A stretch of DNA of 64,000 nt from Aquabacter sp040049275 (GTDB lineage Bacteria > Pseudomonadota > Alphaproteobacteria > Rhizobiales > Xanthobacteraceae): the NCBI RefSeq assembly GCF_040049275.1, contig NZ_JBDZDT010000009.1, positions 62,001-126,000 of the forward strand. Reading direction: 5' to 3'. Position numbers and translations under genes: made by a program. Below, one piece after another: positions 41,720 through 49,401 of this stretch. The stretch's first letter is position 1. Each line of letters begins with the position of its first letter. The notes below the pieces were generated by a model that did no database searches, was not told where the DNA came from, and saw only the letters and a list, made by a program, of their open reading frames with translations.

Positions 41720-42658
41720 ATGGGCTCAATCATCGCCGATATCGCCATCATCATCCTGCCGGTGTTCGGCATCGTCGCCGTGGGCTTCCTTTCCGCAAAA
41801 GCCCGCCTCATCTCCGACAAGGCGTCGGATGGGCTGGCCGAATATGTGTTCGGCCTTGCGGTGCCCATCCTCATCTTCAAGACCTTAAGCGAATCTAAGA
41901 TGCCCGAGGCGCAGCCCTGGGGGTATTGGTTTGCCTACTTCGCCGCGGCCTTCATGGTCTTCGGCATCGCCATGGTGATGGCGCGCAAGGTGTTTCATCG
42001 CGGGCACACCGAGGCTGTCATCCACGGCTTCGCGGCCGGGCAGGCCAACACCGTCTTCATGGGCGTGCCGCTGATCCTGAAAGCCTATGGCGAGGAAGGC
42101 GCGGTGCCGCTGTTCCTGCTCATCGCCGTCCACCTGCCGATCATGCTTGTGGCGGCGACGCTGCTGGTGGAGGGCAATGCGGGCTTCTCCCTGCGCACGC
42201 TGAAGCGCCTCCTGCGCACCCTCGCCCTCAATCCCATTCTCGTCGGCATCTATGCGGGCGCTCTCGGCCGCATCTTCGGCATCGAGACCTCGGGCGTGCC
42301 CAAGCAGATTCTCGACCTCATCGCCGCCTCCGCCTCGCCCTGCGCCCTTGTTTCCCTGGGGCTCGCGCTCAACCGCTATGGAATGGCGGGGGATTTCACG
42401 GCGAGCGCTTCCATCTCGGCCCTGAAGCTCCTGGTTCACCCCGCATTGGTGTTCCTGCTGGTGCAGTTCCTGCCCATGCCGCCGGTCTGGGCGGGCGTCG
42501 CGGTGCTATTTGCGGCCATGCCGTGCGGCATCAATGCCTACCTCCTGGCGCAGCGCTATGGCGCGGGCGTGAGGACCAGTTCCAGCGCGGTGTCCCTGTC
42601 CACCGCTTTGGCGCTCGTGACCATCGCCTTCTGGCTCTACATCCTGGACGTGGGCTAG
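41720..42658 (+). CDS. AEC family transporter
   Basis: 312 residues with about ten hydrophobic segments. The first, IIADIAIIILPVFGIVAVGFLSAKARL, and the later LALNPILVGIYAGALGR and GLALNRYGM stretches match auxin efflux carrier (AEC) family permeases, many of which export malonate, malate or other carboxylates in bacteria. It follows the 99-residue gene by six bases and ends two bases before the convergent gluQRS stop. Substrate unknown. Confidence 0.85.
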   Translation: MGSIIADIAIIILPVFGIVAVGFLSAKARLISDKASDGLAEYVFGLAVPILIFKTLSESKMPEAQPWGYWFAYFAAAFMVFGIAMVMARKVFHRGHTEAVIHGFAAGQANTVFMGVPLILKAYGEEGAVPLFLLIAVHLPIMLVAATLLVEGNAGFSLRTLKRLLRTLALNPILVGIYAGALGRIFGIETSGVPKQILDLIAASASPCALVSLGLALNRYGMAGDFTASASISALKLLVHPALVFLLVQFLPMPPVWAGVAVLFAAMPCGINAYLLAQRYGAGVRTSSSAVSLSTALALVTIAFWLYILDVG

Positions 42659-42659
42659 G

Positions 42660-43544
42660 TCAGGCCTCGCTCCACGTGGGCAATCCCACGAGGCGGCGGA
42701 TGTCGGAGGGCATGGCGCCGTCCGCGCGCAACGCGGCAAGGCTCGGCGCGCCGGCGCTTTTCGAGAGCTTGCGCCCGTCCGCGCCGAGGATCAGCCGGTG
42801 GTGGTGATAGACCGGCTCGGGCAGGCCCAGCAGGTGCTGGAGCAGCCGGTGGATGGCGGTGGCGAAGAACAGATCGAGCCCCCGGATCACATGGGTGATG
42901 CCCTGTTCCGCATCGTCCAGCACCACGGCGAGATGATAGCTGGCGGGCGTATCCTTTCGGGAGAGCACCACGTCGCCCCAGGCGGCCGGATCCGCGGCCT
43001 GCGCCTCCACCGGGCCGAGCGGGGTGTCCTGCGCCTCCTTCCACGCAAGCAGGCCGGCACGCTCCACAGCGCGGGCCATGTCGAGGCGCAGCACGAAGGG
43101 CTCGCCTGCCGCGCGGCGGCGCGAGCGCTCGGCCTCGGTCAGGCTCTCCCGCGCAAAGGGATAGACCGGCGCCCCGTCCGGGTCGCGCGGCCAGGGGGCA
43201 GTGACCTCGTGCGCGATCACGGCCCGGGCGATATCGGCGCGGCTCTCGAAAGCGGGATAGGCAAGGCCCTCCGCCTCCAGCCGCTCCAGGGCCTGCGCAT
43301 AGAAAGGGAAATGCTCCGACTGGCGGCGCGGCGGCTCGGCAGGGAGGATGCCCAGCCAGCCGAGATCCTCCTTTATGCCCGCCTCGAACTCCGGCCGCGA
43401 GCGGGCCGTGTCCACATCCTCGATGCGCAGCAGGAAGCGGCCGCCCGATGCCCGCGCGGCATCGTGATTGACCATGGCGGAGAAGGCATGGCCCACATGG
43501 AGGCGGCCATTGGGGCTCGGCGCGAAGCGGCAGAGGATGGACAT
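42660..43544 (-). CDS. gluQ: glutamyl-Q tRNA(Asp) synthetase
   Basis: 294 residues, resembling the catalytic domain of glutamyl-tRNA synthetase without an anticodon-binding part. The enzyme attaches glutamate to queuosine in tRNA-Asp. The HIGH-like motif is SPNGRLHVGHAF near residues 9-20 and the KMSKS-like motif GRKLSKSAG near 240-248; DVDTARSRPEFEAGI is also family-typical. The zinc-binding cysteines present in E. coli GluQ-RS are not visible here. The ATG at 43544 is preferred to one at 43565. Confidence 0.92.
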   Translation of the reverse strand: MSILCRFAPSPNGRLHVGHAFSAMVNHDAARASGGRFLLRIEDVDTARSRPEFEAGIKEDLGWLGILPAEPPRRQSEHFPFYAQALERLEAEGLAYPAFESRADIARAVIAHEVTAPWPRDPDGAPVYPFARESLTEAERSRRRAAGEPFVLRLDMARAVERAGLLAWKEAQDTPLGPVEAQAADPAAWGDVVLSRKDTPASYHLAVVLDDAEQGITHVIRGLDLFFATAIHRLLQHLLGLPEPVYHHHRLILGADGRKLSKSAGAPSLAALRADGAMPSDIRRLVGLPTWSEA

Positions 43545-43655
43545 GGCTCTCGCTTTTCCCACCAAGCGCGGGCATGACAGGGACGCACGCGCAAATCTAT
43601 CAGGTCGCGCTCACGGCGCGATTGGTTTGACGCGATTGGTTTGGCTTGAAAGGCG

Positions 43656-44321
43656 ATGTCCATGCCGCACCTTCCCGAACCAAGGCTTCATGACCAGGCG
43701 GCCTTCGACACGGCCCTGGACCATCTCCTGACGCTGGACGACCGGCTGCATCCCTTGCTGGAGCTGGCCGGGCGGCCGACGCTCCGGCGCCGGGCGCCGG
43801 GCTTTTCCGGCCTCGTCGCCATCGTCATCGCCCAGCAGCTCTCCGTGGCGGCGGCGCGCTCCATCCAGGCGAAGCTCGACGCGGCGATGGGCGGCGACGC
43901 GACCCCCGAGGGCATCCTGGCGGCAGACCCTGCCGCACTGAAGGCCGCGGGCCTTTCCGCACCGAAGATCCGGACCCTCACCGGCATCGCCAACTCCCTG
44001 GTCTCGGGCGAGGTGGACCTTGCCCATGTGGAAGACATGGAAGCGGACGCAGCGGCGGCCTATCTCACCAAGCTGCCGGGCATCGGGCTCTGGACCGCCG
44101 ACATCTATCTGCTGTTCTGCCTGGGACGGGGCGATGCCTTCCCCCACGGGGATCTCGCCCTGCAGGTGGCGGCGGGCGATGCGTTCGGGCTGCCGGGGCG
44201 CGCCTCGCCCCTCGGGCTGGTGGCCATCGCCGAGGATTGGCGGCCCTGCCGGGGCGTCGCGGCGCAGCTGCTCTGGGCCTATTATGGTGCCCGCCGCGCC
44301 CGCATCGGTGTCCCCACCTGA
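43656..44321 (+). CDS. DNA-3-methyladenine glycosylase, AlkA-like
   Basis: 221 residues of the helix-hairpin-helix glycosylase superfamily. The hairpin LTKLPGIGLWTADIYLLFCLGRGDAFPHGDLAL near residues 130-162 carries the catalytic Asp in PHGDLAL, and LVAIVIAQQLSVAAA near 53-67 is the conserved Q-Q-x-S region. It lacks a separate TBP-like N-terminal domain, as in short AlkA relatives. It removes alkylated purines. Start ATG at 43656, divergent from gluQRS. Confidence 0.9.
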   Translation: MSMPHLPEPRLHDQAAFDTALDHLLTLDDRLHPLLELAGRPTLRRRAPGFSGLVAIVIAQQLSVAAARSIQAKLDAAMGGDATPEGILAADPAALKAAGLSAPKIRTLTGIANSLVSGEVDLAHVEDMEADAAAAYLTKLPGIGLWTADIYLLFCLGRGDAFPHGDLALQVAAGDAFGLPGRASPLGLVAIAEDWRPCRGVAAQLLWAYYGARRARIGVPT

Positions 44322-44346
44322 GGTTTCACTCCGCCTGAGGTCTTCC

Positions 44347-45006
44347 ATGCCCCTTCTCGATGGCCCCCGCCTCCCGCCCCGTTCCGGCGGCGCGCCCGAC
44401 GCGCTGGTGGTGCTGCTCCATGGCTATGGGGCGGACGGGCGCGACCTCATCGATATTGGCGGCGCGTGGGCGGACCTTCTGCCCGGCGCCGCCTTCGTGG
44501 CACCCCACGCGCCGGACCCCTGCACTGAAGCGCCGGTGGGGCGGCAATGGTTTCCGCTGTCGCGCATGGACCTCAAGGAGCTGGCCCGCGGGGTGGAGGC
44601 GGCCGCCCCCGGCATCGAGCAGTTTCTCTGCGCAGAGCTGGAGCGCCTGCGCCTGCCGCCGAGCCGGCTCGCGCTGGTGGGTTTCAGCCAAGGCTCCATG
44701 ATGGCGCTCAACGTGGCGCTGAGGATGCGCGCCGCGCCGGGCGTGGTGGTGGCCTATTCCGGCCTCTGGGCGGGCGCGGCCCGGGAGGCGGAGGCACACC
44801 CTGCGCCGCCGCCCATCCTCCTGCTCCACGGCAGCGAGGATCAGGTGATCCCCGCCGAGGCGCTGTTCGCCTCAAGCTACGGGCTCGCCGGCGCCGGCGT
44901 GCCGGTGGAATGGCATCTCAGCCATGGTCTCGGCCACGGCATCGACGAGGTGGGCCTTACCCTCGGCGGTGATTTCATCGCCCGGAACCTGTCACGCCGA
45001 AGCTAA
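44347..45006 (+). CDS. carboxylesterase/phospholipase-type hydrolase
   Basis: 219 residues, the length of the YpfH/carboxylesterase 2 family. The ATG at 44347 is used; longer readings upstream overlap alkA. The oxyanion region VVLLHGYGADGRDL lies near residues 22-35, the nucleophile elbow ALVGFSQGSMMAL near 111-123, a catalytic Asp in LLHGSEDQVIPAE near 163 and the His in HGLGHGIDEVG near 202. It likely hydrolyses small carboxyl esters in the cytoplasm. Follows alkA by 25 bases and may be co-transcribed. Confidence 0.88.
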   Translation: MPLLDGPRLPPRSGGAPDALVVLLHGYGADGRDLIDIGGAWADLLPGAAFVAPHAPDPCTEAPVGRQWFPLSRMDLKELARGVEAAAPGIEQFLCAELERLRLPPSRLALVGFSQGSMMALNVALRMRAAPGVVVAYSGLWAGAAREAEAHPAPPPILLLHGSEDQVIPAEALFASSYGLAGAGVPVEWHLSHGLGHGIDEVGLTLGGDFIARNLSRRS

Positions 45007-45137
45007 GCCGACTGCCGGCCCTTCGTGCCGCACGCGGTAGAAGTGCTTCACAAGATTGACATGCTCCATATACAGTATCGCCGCGCGTCGGGGAGGCTGG
45101 GACCGATTCGACGCGGAAGGGTGAGGAGTTCCGACCC

Positions 45138-45695
45138 TTGACGGCTGCCATATCACCTGGTGCTTGGCCGGCTCTCGTGCTCAATGCGGACTACCGCCCC
45201 TTGAGCTACTACCCCTTGTCTGTCTGGTCGTGGCAGGATGCGATCAAGGCGGTGTTCCTCGATCGCGTGAACATCGTCGAATACTACGACAAGGCGGTAC
45301 GAAGTCCCGGGTTCGAAATCCGGCTTCCGAGCGTGGTGTCGCTGAGGACCTTCGTCAAACCGTCCCGGCACCCCGCCTTCACCCGCTTCAACGTTTTCCT
45401 GCGTGACCGCTTCACCTGCCAATATTGCGGCTCGCGCGATGACCTGACCTTCGACCATCTCATTCCCCGCTCGCGCGGCGGCCAGACCACATGGGAAAAC
45501 GTGGTGGCCGCCTGCTCCCCCTGCAATCTGCGCAAGGGCGGCGACATGCCGGGACATGTGGGGATGTGGCCCGCGCAAATGCCCTTCCAGCCTTCCGTGC
45601 ACGATCTGCACCAGAACGGCCGCCACTTCCCGCCCAACTACCTGCACCAGAGCTGGCTCGACTATCTCTACTGGGACACCGAGCTCGACCCGTAA
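45138..45695 (+). CDS. HNH endonuclease
   Basis: 185 residues starting with TTG at 45138. The beta-beta-alpha-metal core carries CQYCGSRDDLTFDHLIPRSRGG near residues 95-116 with a zinc pair CxxC, followed by a second pair in ACSPCNLRKGG; the conserved His is in FDHLIP and the Asn in TTWENVVAAC. Stand-alone HNH proteins of this type are common in alphaproteobacteria and no host defence gene is nearby. It converges on dsbB with a two-base gap. DNA target unknown. Confidence 0.87.
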   Translation: MTAAISPGAWPALVLNADYRPLSYYPLSVWSWQDAIKAVFLDRVNIVEYYDKAVRSPGFEIRLPSVVSLRTFVKPSRHPAFTRFNVFLRDRFTCQYCGSRDDLTFDHLIPRSRGGQTTWENVVAACSPCNLRKGGDMPGHVGMWPAQMPFQPSVHDLHQNGRHFPPNYLHQSWLDYLYWDTELDP

Positions 45696-45697
45696 GC

Positions 45698-46195
45698 TCA
45701 GGCCCGCTTCGGTGCCGTCGCGCCCCAGATCGCCACGACGGCCAGCGCCAGCGCGATCAGCGCATTCCAGCCCGCCATCGAAATCCCGAGCAAGCGCCAC
45801 GCCGCCTCATCGCAGCGCGGCACGTGGGCCGTCTTCAGGGCGGACATAATGTCGCTGACCGCCACGGGCGCAGTGCCGCTGCAGGCGGTGGGTCCCTGCC
45901 AGAAGTGCCATTCGATGCCCGCGTGATAGGTGGCGAGGCCCACATTCACCAGCATCAGCGCCGCCAGCAGCCACAGGCCGGCCCTGGCAATGCCGTGATA
46001 TCCACGGGCCGCAAGCACCGCCAGGACGAGCGCAAGAGGCACCGCAGCATAATAAGGCAAGCGCTGGTCAAGGCAGAGCGGACAAGGGGCAAGACCAACA
46101 ACGAGCTGGAAAAACCACGCTGCCGCAAGTGCGAAGGCCGCGCCAAGCGCGTTCACAAGGCAGGCAGTCCTTGGAGAACGAAGATCCATCACCAT
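45698..46195 (-). CDS. dsbB: disulfide bond formation protein B
   Basis: 165 residues from the ATG at 46195, the usual DsbB length; a GTG at 46255 would add 20 residues without membrane character. Four hydrophobic segments are visible. The first periplasmic pair is in LAPCPLCLDQR near residues 36-46 and the second pair, TACSG and VPRCDEAAW, near 104-130. It reoxidises DsbA and passes electrons to quinone. No dsbA is in the window. Divergent from irr. Confidence 0.85.
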   Translation of the reverse strand: MVMDLRSPRTACLVNALGAAFALAAAWFFQLVVGLAPCPLCLDQRLPYYAAVPLALVLAVLAARGYHGIARAGLWLLAALMLVNVGLATYHAGIEWHFWQGPTACSGTAPVAVSDIMSALKTAHVPRCDEAAWRLLGISMAGWNALIALALAVVAIWGATAPKRA

Positions 46196-46279
46196 CTCAA
46201 CATCATAGGCCGGGCGAAGCGGCGATAGCGCGGGGCGCGATGCCTGTCGTTTCACAAGTAAGGCATTGAGGGCGTTGAA

Positions 46280-46307
46280 TTACATTGGCATAACTACAAT
46301 CTATAAT
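46280..46307 (+). promoter_or_regulatory. irr: possible promoter of irr
   Basis: TTACAT at 46280-46285, a 16-base spacer and a perfect TATAAT at 46302-46307, about 100 bases upstream of the irr ATG. The minus 35 match is only partial. Confidence 0.45.
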
Positions 46308-46346
46308 GGTGGCAATCGACGTCCTGTCACGCTATACGTTATGCCA
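46286..46346. promoter_or_regulatory. irr: inverted repeat flanking the irr promoter
   Basis: TGGCATAAC at 46286-46294 and GTTATGCCA at 46338-46346 are exact inverted copies, 43 bases apart, on either side of the TATAAT box and the predicted start site. This may be a two-half-site operator or an mRNA hairpin. It is not a classic Irr (ICE) motif as I know it. Confidence 0.4.
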
Positions 46347-46406
46347 GCTATGCGATGGTGGCCCCTGGGTCATCCGCCTTTGTCCGATTGAGATTGTAGA
46401 CAAACG

Positions 46407-46952
46407 ATGAGCGATACATCACGCACGAGGGCCATTTTCGGCGACGGTATTCCGCTTCGCAGCATTCACGCGGAGAGCGACGCAGTCCTCCCCGTCGCCC
46501 AGCTGCGCGACGTCTCCTCGGCGCGCCGCACCGGCTGCCCGTTCCATGACGTGCGCGAAATGCTTCGCGAGGTCGGCCTGCGCCCCACCCGCCAGCGCCT
46601 GGCGCTCGGCTGGCTGCTGTTCGCCAAGGGCGACCGGCACGTGACGGCGGAAATGCTGCACGAAGAGGCGATCCGCGCCCGCTTCCCGGTATCGCTCGCC
46701 ACTGTCTACAACACGCTGCACCAGTTCACCGAAGTGAGCCTACTGCGCGAAGTGGCCGTGGACGGCTCCAAGACCTACTTCGATACCAACGCCTCGGACC
46801 ACTACCACTTCTACGTGGAGGGTCATAACGAGCTCGTGGACATTCCCGAGCAAGAGGTGATGGTGGACCGCCTGCCCGAGCCGCCGGAAGGCTACGAGGT
46901 GGCGCGCGTCGATGTGGTGGTGCGCCTGCGCCGGAAGACCGGCAAGGCCTGA
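46407..46952 (+). CDS. irr: iron response regulator Irr (Fur family)
   Basis: 181 residues. The winged-helix DNA-binding part includes GLRPTRQRLALGWLLF and SLATVYNTLHQF, and the dimerisation part follows. A heme regulatory motif Cys-Pro lies at Cys44 in RTGCPFHDV, as in Bradyrhizobium Irr, and DHYHFYVEGHNE near 130-141 matches the second heme-binding histidine cluster. In rhizobia, Irr represses or activates iron genes when heme is scarce and is degraded upon heme binding. Autonomous promoter and a strong downstream terminator at 46979. Confidence 0.92.
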   Translation: MSDTSRTRAIFGDGIPLRSIHAESDAVLPVAQLRDVSSARRTGCPFHDVREMLREVGLRPTRQRLALGWLLFAKGDRHVTAEMLHEEAIRARFPVSLATVYNTLHQFTEVSLLREVAVDGSKTYFDTNASDHYHFYVEGHNELVDIPEQEVMVDRLPEPPEGYEVARVDVVVRLRRKTGKA

Positions 46953-46978
46953 CCCGCCCTGCATCGCGAGAGATCAGA

Positions 46979-47011
46979 AGCCCTTCGGCCCTGCCGGAGG
47001 GCTTTTTCTTT
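46979..47011 (+). terminator. irr: rho-independent terminator of irr
   Basis: AGCCCTTCGGC (46979-46989) pairs with GCCGGAGGGCT (46993-47003) over 11 positions with one G-T, loop CCT, followed by TTTTTCTTT. A textbook intrinsic terminator 26 bases after the irr stop. Confidence 0.88.
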
Positions 47012-47052
47012 GCCCCTCCCCCGGCCGGAACCCGGGAAAGCCCTGCGAGCGG

Positions 47053-47322
47053 TCACGCCCGCCGCAAAGTCGGCACGACCGGCGTAGATCCGAAGAACCG
47101 GCCCTTGGAGGACACCGCCCAGCCCGCCGCGGAGAACAGCAGCGCCAGCACCAGCATCCCCGCGAGGATGAAGCAGAAGGTGCGGTCCGTATCCTGGATG
47201 CTGCCCCTGGCCATCCGCACCAGGGTGACGAGCACGACTATGGCGAGCGAAGCTGCCAGCCAATAGCAGACAACAGAGACCACAAACGAGTCCACAACCC
47301 CGCCCCACAACCAGAGGTACAC
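47053..47322 (-). CDS. hypothetical small membrane protein
   Basis: 89 residues starting with GTG at 47322; the start is uncertain. Two long hydrophobic segments are present, about residues 12-34 (VVSVVCYWLAASLAIVVLV) and 50-68 (FILAGMLVLALLFSAAGWAV), joined by the charged RMARGSIQDTDR loop. The tail VPTLRRA is basic. Not recognised. It converges with irr and lies on the same strand as the SH3 gene, 95 bases downstream of it. Confidence 0.55.
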   Translation of the reverse strand: MYLWLWGGVVDSFVVSVVCYWLAASLAIVVLVTLVRMARGSIQDTDRTFCFILAGMLVLALLFSAAGWAVSSKGRFFGSTPVVPTLRRA

Positions 47323-47417
47323 TCTCGATATAGTTGTGGTAGCCGGCTATGTCCAGCGAGGGGCCCATGACAAAAAAGGCTTAGCTGCTGGTTCAGTGCG
47401 AGACGGAAGGCGCGTGC

Positions 47418-47933
47418 CTAATCCACCTTCTCGCCGGGATAGACGCCCCAGAGCTGGCTCTGCTCCACAAAGCCGTCGAAGCCCGGCCCCATGAACCGGC
47501 ACCACTGGCCATCGCAGCTCTTCAGCGTGCCGAGCACCCCATGCTCCAGGCGGGCGGTGACGGCGGCATCCGCATTGGCCTTCTCACGCAGCGAGACGGT
47601 GCCGGTCTTGACCCATGGCGCCACCAGAGCGGTGCGCCGTCCCGAAAGAAGCGAATGGTAGACCCAGCCCTCGGAGCCTTCGGAATCGCGGATGCGGCGC
47701 CAGGTCTCGAACTCCGCGGTGATCTCCACGGGCAGGCCGGCGCGGGAGAAGATCCAGGACACGTCCTGGTCCTTGTTCGGCCCGTTTCGGACGTTCACCT
47801 TGTCGGCCTTGAGCGAGACGAAACGCGGCACTGGTAGGCCGGTGCCGGCATCGTCAGAAGCCGCTGCGGCCGGCAAGGCGAGAAAAGCGAGGACTGAGGC
47901 AAAAAGGGCGTCGCGAAGTCCCATCTTCCGCAT
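47418..47933 (-). CDS. SH3 domain-containing exported protein
   Basis: 171 residues from the ATG at 47933. A signal peptide (MRKMGLRDALFASVLAFLAL, cleavage near residue 24) is followed by a bacterial SH3-like fold: FVSLKADKVNVRNGPNKDQDV near 37-57 and GSEGWVYHSLLSGRRTAL near 82-99, then a second SH3-like copy (TVSLREKANADAAVTARLE). Such proteins bind cell-wall or periplasmic partners. Function unknown. Divergent from the 2-hydroxyacid dehydrogenase gene. Confidence 0.83.
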   Translation of the reverse strand: MRKMGLRDALFASVLAFLALPAAAASDDAGTGLPVPRFVSLKADKVNVRNGPNKDQDVSWIFSRAGLPVEITAEFETWRRIRDSEGSEGWVYHSLLSGRRTALVAPWVKTGTVSLREKANADAAVTARLEHGVLGTLKSCDGQWCRFMGPGFDGFVEQSQLWGVYPGEKVD

Positions 47934-48084
47934 GATTCCCGTCATCCTTCCCGCCTGTGTCGCGCGCCTTCGTCTGCGCCCCACGTCGAGCGCCGTCAAG
48001 GGCCGGGCACCTTCAGCCCATTGTGTTTCCCCGGCTGTCTGATAGACGGAACGAGAAGGGTTAAGAAACGGGGAACGGGAAGCC

Positions 48085-49089
48085 ATGGCGCGTCGGAAAC
48101 CGCTCGTCGTCGTCACGCGGAAACTGCCCGACACGGTCGAGACGCGCATGCGCGAACTGTTCGACACGCGGCTCAATGTGGACGACGTGCCCATGGACGC
48201 GGCGGCGCTGGTCGAGGCGGTGAAGGTCGCCGACGTGCTGGTGCCCACCGTCACCGACCGGATCGACACCGCCATCCTCTCCCAGGCGGGCGAAAATCTC
48301 CGCCTCATCGCCTCCTTCTCCAACGGCATCGACCATATCGATGTGGCGAGCGCGCTGAACCGGGGCATCACCGTCACCAACACGCCGGCGGTCCTCACCG
48401 AAGATACCGCCGACATGACCATGGCGCTGATCCTCGCCGTGCCGCGCCGCCTCACCGAGGGCGCGCAGGTGCTCGCCGGCGGAGACCAGTCGGAATGGAG
48501 CGGCTGGTCGCCCACCTGGATGCTCGGCCGGCGCATCTGGGGCAAGCGCCTCGGCATCATCGGCATGGGCCGTATCGGCCAGGCAGTGGCGCGCCGCGCC
48601 AGGGCGTTCGGGCTGCAGATCCACTACCACAACCGCCGCCCCCTGCCCCAGGCAACGGAAGAAGCGCTGGAAGCCACCTATTGGGAAAGCCTCGACCAGA
48701 TGCTTGCCCGCATGGACATCGTCTCGATCAACTGCCCCCACACGCCGGCCACCTACCACCTCCTGTCCGCCCGCCGCCTCAAGCTGCTGAAGCCGGACGC
48801 GTACGTGGTGAACACGGCGCGCGGCGAGGTGATCGACGAGAATGCCCTCATCCGCATGCTGGAGGCCGGGGAGATCGCCGGGGCCGGGCTCGACGTGTTC
48901 GAGCACGAGCCGGCGGTGAGCCCCAAGCTGGTGCGCCTCGCCAAGCACGGCAAGGTGGTGCTGCTGCCCCACATGGGCTCGGCGACGCTGGAAGGCCGCA
49001 TCGACATGGGCGAGAAGGTCATCGTCAACATCAAGACCTTCATGGACGGCCACCGGCCGCCGGACCGCGTGCTGCCCTCCATGCTGTGA
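48085..49089 (+). CDS. D-2-hydroxyacid dehydrogenase (glyoxylate/hydroxypyruvate reductase type)
   Basis: 334 residues. The NAD(P) motif LGIIGMGRIGQAVARRA lies near residues 157-173. The catalytic triad is visible: Arg in NTARGEVIDE near 246, Glu in VFEHEPA near 275 and His in LLPHMGSATLE near 296. Length and order match GyaR-type reductases, which reduce glyoxylate or hydroxypyruvate; formate or phosphoglycerate substrates are less likely. Single-gene unit, ending before a half family B repeat. Confidence 0.92.
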   Translation: MARRKPLVVVTRKLPDTVETRMRELFDTRLNVDDVPMDAAALVEAVKVADVLVPTVTDRIDTAILSQAGENLRLIASFSNGIDHIDVASALNRGITVTNTPAVLTEDTADMTMALILAVPRRLTEGAQVLAGGDQSEWSGWSPTWMLGRRIWGKRLGIIGMGRIGQAVARRARAFGLQIHYHNRRPLPQATEEALEATYWESLDQMLARMDIVSINCPHTPATYHLLSARRLKLLKPDAYVVNTARGEVIDENALIRMLEAGEIAGAGLDVFEHEPAVSPKLVRLAKHGKVVLLPHMGSATLEGRIDMGEKVIVNIKTFMDGHRPPDRVLPSML

Positions 49090-49109
49090 GGGAGCGCCCT
49101 TGCCGCGCA

Positions 49110-49140
49110 ATCCCCTCCCGCAAGCGGGAGAGGGAGTAGG
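49110..49140. repeat. half copy of repeat family B
   Basis: CCCTCCCGCAAGCGGGAGAGGGAGTAGGG corresponds to the right arm of the elements at 10680 and 59971; the left arm is absent. Twenty bases after the dehydrogenase stop. Confidence 0.55.
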
Positions 49141-49169
49141 GCGCTCCAGCAGTTCGAAAAACCTCCCAG

Positions 49170-49198
49170 TTGCCGTCGCGCCCGCGCCCCGCTATTTA
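49170..49198 (+). promoter_or_regulatory. lysC: possible promoter of lysC
   Basis: TTGCCG at 49170-49175, 17-base spacer, TATTTA at 49193-49198. The start near 49205 leaves a leader of about 195 bases before lysC, containing a short ORF at 49253. Confidence 0.35.
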
Positions 49199-49252
49199 GG
49201 CGCCCACTTTGCAGAACCCGCGCGCAACGTTCGTGCGGGGAGGGTTGAGGGA

Positions 49253-49330
49253 ATGCGCCAACAGGCCACGATCATCGACATGTCTTGCCGCGCCATCGGG
49301 CGCCACGGGAGCAAACGCGCGCGAAAATGA
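49253..49330 (+). CDS. 25-residue putative ORF in the lysC leader
   Basis: ATG at 49253, with GGAGGG nine bases upstream, to TGA at 49330: MRQQATIIDMSCRAIGRH then GSKRARK. It lies in the predicted lysC 5' leader, 71 bases before the lysC ATG. It has two Lys codons but no run of them, so classical attenuation by lysine is not evident. May be a chance frame. Confidence 0.25.
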   Translation: MRQQATIIDMSCRAIGRHGSKRARK

Positions 49331-49401
49331 CGTCGCGCACGGCGGGCACCGCCGACGCTTTCCTCCCTGAGATCCCCCTTTTTTGAAGAAAGACGCGAGC
49401 C

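Noticed and set aside
45056..45081. TTGACA followed by TATCGC before the HNH gene
   Set aside because: Perfect minus 35 box, but the spacer is only 14 bases and no other minus 10 fits.
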